From the NCBI GenBank assembly GCA_963969495.1, contig OZ018323.1, positions 72,388,920-72,452,919 on the forward strand: DNA of 64,000 nt, written 5' to 3'. Each line of letters starts with the position of its first letter. The stretch's first letter is position 1. Below the pieces are notes generated by a model. The model worked only from the letters and a program-made list of their open reading frames with translations, was not told where the DNA came from and did not search any database. Both the position numbers and the translations under genes were made by a program. Positions 58,336-64,000 of the stretch are shown here, in pieces. Source of the DNA: Ceratothoa steindachneri. Taxonomy: Eukaryota > Arthropoda > Malacostraca > Isopoda > Cymothoidae.

Positions 58336-58465
58336 TTTGGCGGCATGTGGAAGCTCTGATGGATAAAGAAGCCATTTTGCCATGTGAAGTAGGACGTGTG
58401 GATCAGGGGGATATGATCTACGTTGTCCTTTGGTATCTTAATGGAAAGAAGGAGCCAATTTATAG
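58336..58465 (+). CDS. Host exon: V-type Ig domain, Sidestep-like
   Basis: A 130-base open exon lies between a strong acceptor (T-run then TTATTTCAG) and a donor (GTAAGC). It starts with two bases of a split codon and ends with two bases of the next (phase 1 to 2). It encodes WRHVEALMDKEAILPCEV followed by MIYVVLWYLNGKKEPIYR, the first half of a V-set Ig domain: the first disulphide cysteine (LPC), the core tryptophan (VLWY) and the strand C' end (PIY). The VEAL...LPC...YVVLWY...PIY pattern is that of the first Ig domain of Sidestep-family axon-guidance receptors of arthropods. It is free of stops and unlike the decayed elements around it. The second half of the domain, with the other cysteine, should be in a downstream exon that I could not find in the window. 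The gene identity is inferred from one exon. Confidence 0.72.
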
Positions 58466-59283
58466 GTAAGCATTTCATTATTACTCATTTCCTTTTTAAG
58501 TATATAATCGTTCTCTTCAAACACCAAAACAAAATTCATTTGATATTAATTAAATAATTTGATATATCGTTATTGTAATGAAGTTCGTAATAAATTCTCT
58601 TACATCTGTCGTTTATTTTTCTTATAATGAACCAATTAGAGATAAAGTTCTATAAAATACCCATTAAGGCATTACCGAATCGCTCACGGCAAAGTCATCC
58701 GTTCACGATGCAAGAAAATGAACCGTGGTTTAAAGCAAGCTCGATCTTTGAAATATGCAATAAGATATTTCCAATCCACAAACGGAGTTTTTGTTCTTGT
58801 TATAATGCTTTTCTTAACTTACTTCTAAATTTCATAACTTAGAATATTATCTCTTCGCTTTGGGGTATTGAAACAAGTGAATATGCGAAAATGAGTTTAA
58901 TTCTATCATCTCATTATGTAGCATTTGAGGGTTAATCACATCAAGTGTTCACTTTTCTTTAGTTTAAATTCATTCAATCTATTTAGTTTTTTTATGCCTT
59001 ACTCGATTTCAATATAAGTCTCCTTTGCTTAAATTTCTACCCATTCCTCCTCAAGAAATTATTTCCTGCCACATAGTTGATCAAGGATTAATTATTTCCG
59101 GCAGGAAATTACCTTAAGGTATGAAATTATAAATTTATTATTAAAGTTAATTAGTAGGTATTAACATTTTTCTATATTATATGACCATATCTTAAAATTG
59201 ATAGTATATGCAAGAAATAATGATTATGAAGTAATCCCCAATACACTAATATTAATCTGTAATCAGGTAGTTATTTTTTACAA

Positions 59284-59284
59284 T

Positions 59285-59358
<74 letters not shown>
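59284..59358. repeat. (TA)n microsatellite
   Basis: A TA tract with one TG interruption. Confidence 0.95.
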
Positions 59359-59363
<5 letters not shown>

Positions 59364-59502
59364 GCCACTGTTCTCTTCCTTAACAAGAAGAGCTTGGTTA
59401 TACAGGAAACCGTGAGGGTGTGGCCTACGGCTTCATTTGCTAATCTTAACCACCTTTTTTGATCCCTTTATAGACTGTTTATTTTAACACCCTGAACACC
59501 CT

Positions 59503-59543
59503 TTTCTTCTTCTTCTTCTTCTTCTTCTTCTTCTTCTTCTTCC
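59503..59543. repeat. (TTC)n microsatellite
   Basis: About thirteen uninterrupted TTC units; a polypyrimidine tract. Confidence 0.95.
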
Positions 59544-59960
59544 TTTTAACTCTTTCATTTCTTTGAATTTCCAAAACACCCGAAGTCATTTATCAACTGA
59601 GCCAAAAAAAAACATTTAGAAATTTTCAGAAAATCCCCATTCTAAAATATAGTGTTATAGATAATAATTGAAAATCACATGACATGTGATATATAGATGT
59701 ATTTAAATGCCCAAATAAATGGACATTGGTAACACAACCCAGATAATGCTAAGAAGAATATTACGTGAACAAATGAAAGCTTAAGAAGGAATATGGAAGA
59801 TGTAGAAAACAAAAAGATATGCAAACTATTTAACCGTTGGATGAAAATAAATAAAGAAGTTAAATTTGAACCTGAGTCATCAAGTGCTCATCGCTTATAT
59901 AACCACGACGTTCACCGCCAGAGCTACCATCAGTAACCCAATTTCTTTGGGCTATTAAAT

Positions 59961-60095
<135 letters not shown>

Positions 60096-62150
60096 TGTTT
60101 CGGACATACGAGATAACGAGATCTTTAAATCACACTTAGTTTATTATAATAGCTTTTAGTTTTGGTTTCGTGCGCAATCAATCAAATTGGCTATGCCACT
60201 AAATTTTCCTATGATACGCAGATATAAATAAATATGAAATAGATCATTGGAATGTGATTTAACTATCTTTTAATTCTCAAAACAAAATAACGATCCCTAA
60301 GGACCGTTATTTGCCCGTTAACGATGTAATGGAAGAAGAATGCGATGGCTCAAGTGTATTGGAGCCATTTAACGTCGAAAGGGGTGGCCTTGCTATGAGA
60401 AGTCTAGCACCACTCTCCTACTTTAGTACCTCTTTCTGGAGCTCTTCTACTGATGATAATAATAATGATTAACATGCGTCAGTACAAAGTGATGTACATA
60501 GTTATCAAAAATGTAAAAAAACTTCTGAACAACATGGCTACATCTACTGGACGTGTTCAATAAATTTTTAATATATTGTGTGCTCTTAAGAAAAAGGAGG
60601 GGCGAAGTTGCTAAGCATTCTACACTTCTATAATCTGAACGCTGTAGCTATATCCAGACCATATTTAGTTTGATAAGCTATGTAATGATAGTGGGCAAAG
60701 GCATATAAAAAAGCTCTCTCTGTATTTCTTGGTCTGGCGTGAGCTTAGGGATAACAGATATTTTTGCCTCGCAATTAAATAACTAACTATTAATTACTCT
60801 TTCAACATCTTTTTATTTATAATGTATTATATTACTACTAAGATGGCTTGATCCCCGGGCACACACTCTACCTTCCTCCGCACTTAAGTTTCACCACTAT
60901 TCCTCTTTACCCCTGTCCCTCACTTCAAAGAAACAAAGAGGGGATCCCTATCTCTCCATCTTTCTATATGAATAAATAAATGAATATTTAAATCTTCAAC
61001 ATTCTTTCCCTAAGATGAACTACTACTAGGTTGAAAGACGTCTAGGCAAATAAAGTCATGCCTCTTCCGAGTAAATTAGATACCTAGATAATTAAAATGG
61101 TAGAGAAATAAAGGGGGGTTTTCAAAAAAAATAAATTCATTTTCCCACCATGATTTATTGATGGACCAAAGATCATAAACTATTCTGTCGAAATTTCAGA
61201 CTTCTAAATGGATACTTTCAGGTTCCTTAACACAATTGCAATTTTTAAAAAAGTGCAAAATTGTCGAGAAATTCTATCTATTTGTTTTCAAACTTCAAGT
61301 TGTTACCTAAACATTTATGCCTGCTTTTCTAGGTTTTTATAGCTTCCACTATGACCTGAAGTTCGCTTCTCTACGTATACTAGTTGATAATTTTCCCTTA
61401 AGCTTGGTGCACTCACTATGAAAACAGACACAGTTAATAAACCAATTTTTTAAATATACTGTTCATAACTGTGAATAATGATAAACCGATTCTTGTATGC
61501 TACAATCATTCAACTAATTATGCCAAACTATAATCCTAACTTTCATTTTTTAAAGCAAACCTCAAAGAAACCACTGCTTGCATTAACCAGTTCTCTTTTA
61601 TAGAATTATAAAATCAAGACTAGCAAAGAACCTCAGATATAGTCTATGGCTACTCGTGAACGAGTGGGCGAAAGGGAGAGGTTTACCCAAGACCTTTAGA
61701 GTAAAAAAATATTGGATTAATATTTTTGTTTCTATTTCGTTTGCGTAACAAGAAAATTGCTATTTATTTAATTTACTTCTAAACATGATTATTATTATGA
61801 TCTCAAATACAACGGCTGACAGATTATTCCTTTTGGGACAATTTTAGAAGTAAAAATATTTCCCAAGATTCACCTTGGTTGGAATGATCTTCGTCGCCTT
61901 CCTCTCCATATTATGGATGTGGACGCACAAGTGATTTGAATAATGAGATTACTATTTCCCTTCTCTTAGATTTTAAATTTCTCGCAATAAAATTGCCTGT
62001 TCTATTTTCTTTAGCTATTTTTACGCTTAAAGTAATGAGAGTTTTTATTCTAAATGCCGATTTGCATAATATTGCGCTAATTGAGATTTGAATTCCCCTG
62101 CCATATTGTGGTAGTTCAAGTTAGATCTTCTGACCTCCGTTTACTTTCCG

Positions 62151-63276
62151 TGTCTCGTAACGGTTGGCGGTAGCAGGCAGGGAAACTCTGCAGTTGAGCC
62201 TCACCTGCAATAATACAATTGAACTATGCATTTCAATAAATCTCTAAGAGTGACTAGGTGTACTTGAAAGAATTAATTTAACTATCCTGATGGTTTTGTA
62301 TATCAAACTGGGCGAAACAAAATAAACTTTACTACTGCACAAACAAAAATAAAATACTGGATATGAAAGATAAATAAAAAATAAAATAATGGACATGAAT
62401 GACAAATAAAAAATTAGATAATGGAAATGAAAGATAAACCAAAGTATACACACTCCACCGCACACGACCGACAAAAGGGGATTCCAATTCCGGGTGGGTC
62501 TGCCACCCTGAAGGTTCGGCTGCTCGAAAGGAACAATAGTGGTAGGAGCACTGAGCTCTACTACTTTTCAACAGCACGGGTTGGGTTTGCACTTAAGGCC
62601 GATTTGTTTTCTGCCTGTTCAAAGTTATGACGGAAAATACAACCTGCATTCAAATAAACACAGTTACACTCGATTGTAAGGCTCGAGGGGAAATTTGCCA
62701 GGGACAAAGCTGGGCTTGAAAGCTCTTTTCTCGTTTGTTTCTTTTTTTCTTGTCTTGGAGCTCTTGGATTATGAGGAGGCCGAAAGAAAAAAGATATAAG
62801 GAAAGACAAAATAGACTCGTAAGGATAATACAAGCGATCAGGTCAATGGGTCGTATTACAATAATTATGGCCAGGTCTTATTTGAATACCAATTTATTCA
62901 GAGGGCTAATAATGTTTTACTTAATATTTAGCAATTATCACAACTTCATTCCCGCCTACACTCGGGAGGCAATGAAAGCCTACAGGCTTTACCTTATGCG
63001 ACGTCTTCTCTTAGCCCAATAGTAATTTAAACAGGCAAATGTTTTACTATTTATACAGAGCCGGCGGAAGTAAATGTTAACGAGGCGCCAGAAGTTGATT
63101 TTACTTTATCTATATAGAGGAGCCAGGCATGAATTTAGACCTTCACGCCATATCGGGGAACCTCTAGTTGTTAAAATTATGCTCGCTATAGGGCGGGTTA
63201 TCAAACGGAAGTTCCCGAAAGAGAAAGCGATCTTGGGTTCTTTCCGTCCTACCGAAAATTATCTCTATTTCTGACA
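62151..63276 (-). repeat. Gypsy LTR (minus strand)
   Basis: Read on the minus strand, the segment begins TGTCAGAAATAG, directly after a purine-rich GGCAGAAAGA tract, and ends TTACGAGACA. It thus has TG...CA ends and a TACGA-ACA-like end similar to the LTR ending TACGACA at 31449 and 35900. A TATA-like CTATATAGATAAAG lies at about 63123-63108. It follows a gypsy RNase H end (63660-64000), so it would be the 3' LTR of an element that enters from beyond the right edge. The plus-strand frames at 62735 and 63074 lie within it and are not supported as genes. The ends need a second copy for proof. Confidence 0.6.
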
Positions 63277-63659
63277 TCTTTCTGCCTCAAGGGGAAACTT
63301 CCGGGTAGGAATAACATCCAATAATAATTCAATGTTAACGTGCCACCTAACCATCAAGGTTGATACAGGATATCATAATTTAGAGACACCCCCAATATGT
63401 CATGCAATAAATTCCTTGTTAAAATTCACAAATATAGAGACTAGAGAGTACATATGTATATAGATTAATATTACATAAAAACACAATTATCAATGAATGC
63501 TTTTAAGAAGGATGCTCATCTGCTTGGAATACATAAGCAATAATGTTAACACAATCAGTAGAGAAAATAAATCAAAAGGGTACATGCTTCTTTAAACTTA
63601 ATTAGATATATTATGTGGGCATATGTACATGAACAAAATCAATCTTAAAATTAGAAAAA

Positions 63660-64000
63660 ATTACTTTCAATCGGGATCAGCTCGAAGCACAATTCAAGGA
63701 ATTCCGGCTTAAGCTGTCAGCTATACAGTTCTCGGAGCTTTTAATATACAGGATCCTGAATTGGAATTATTGCAAAAACAAACTCAAGTTTATTAGACAA
63801 CCAGATTTTAGTTCGGAGGTAGGATAAGGCTGTATGGTCAGTTTCTATTATAAATTCTTTCCCTACCAGAAAAATTTTAAACTTTTGAATTCCGCAGACT
63901 ATCTCGAGGGCCTCTCGTTCAATCACAGCGTAGTTATTTTCTTGTGGTATCAATTTCCCACTTACATACACAATGGGAAAGCTGTCATCATTTTTCCCCT
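63660..64000 (-). pseudogene. Gypsy RNase H end (cut by window edge)
   Basis: The minus strand encodes YVSGKLIPQENNYAVIEREAL, VCGIQKFKIFLVGKEFIIETDHTAL and SYLRTK, the second half of a Ty3/gypsy RNase H with its conserved TDH. After a frame change, FQFRILYIKSSENCIADSLSRN finishes the domain. No integrase follows: about 390 bases of non-coding DNA lead straight to the purine tract and the LTR. The N-terminal part lies outside the window. Confidence 0.82.

Noticed and set aside
62735..63274. Two plus-strand basic open frames (95 and 66 codons)
   Set aside because: They fall inside the minus-strand LTR and lack recognisable motifs; chance frames in a GC-richer region.

Overview
The window is AT-rich, intron-containing animal DNA packed with transposable elements and (TA)n microsatellites. 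One clear host coding exon is visible (58336-58465): a V-type immunoglobulin exon that resembles Sidestep-family cell-surface proteins of arthropods. Together with the mix of CR1-like, I-like, Penelope-like, Ty3/gypsy, Tc1/mariner and piggyBac elements and the very abundant (TA)n tracts, this suggests an arthropod, probably a crustacean. That placement is inference. No bacterial genes, rRNA, CRISPR array or intact tRNA gene were seen.

Layout. 1-5664: a degraded CR1/L2-type LINE on the minus strand (1130-3500) and non-coding DNA. 5665-12604: a full-length, GC-rich I-like LINE (ORF1 with CCHC knuckles; ORF2 with endonuclease, reverse transcriptase and RNase H), bounded by a 13-bp target-site duplication and carrying a few stops and frameshifts. 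12605-22800: mostly featureless, with a mariner-type transposase fragment (14860-15290, minus) and a probable tRNA-derived SINE (about 18011-18720). 22803-25480: two Penelope-like elements, the first flanked by long inverted repeats. 25540-27640: a minus-strand Ty3/gypsy remnant with domain order gag-protease-integrase. 27645-29073: the first copy of an intron-containing repeated gene family. 29985-35905: a complete LTR retrotransposon with near-identical 1.46/1.53-kb LTRs, a 5-bp duplication and a heavily deleted interior. 39285-41330: a degraded minus-strand LINE. 41650-43490: a Tc1 relic followed directly by a mariner-like relic. 49377-51975: the second, longer copy of the intron-containing family. 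53890-58012: two copies of a repeat with an internal ~128-bp tandem array, with a complete TTAA-flanked piggyBac element between them. 58336-58465: the host Ig exon. 62151-64000: a gypsy LTR and the end of its pol, cut by the window edge.

The elements do not form a host pathway. The window reads as introns or flanks of at least one neuronal-type Ig gene, filled by transposons. The most notable points are the gypsy lineage in which integrase appears to precede reverse transcriptase, an LTR carrying an array of potential hairpins inside its transcribed region, the inverted-repeat Penelope element with hammerhead-like cores, and the duplicated family whose introns are conserved at both copies.
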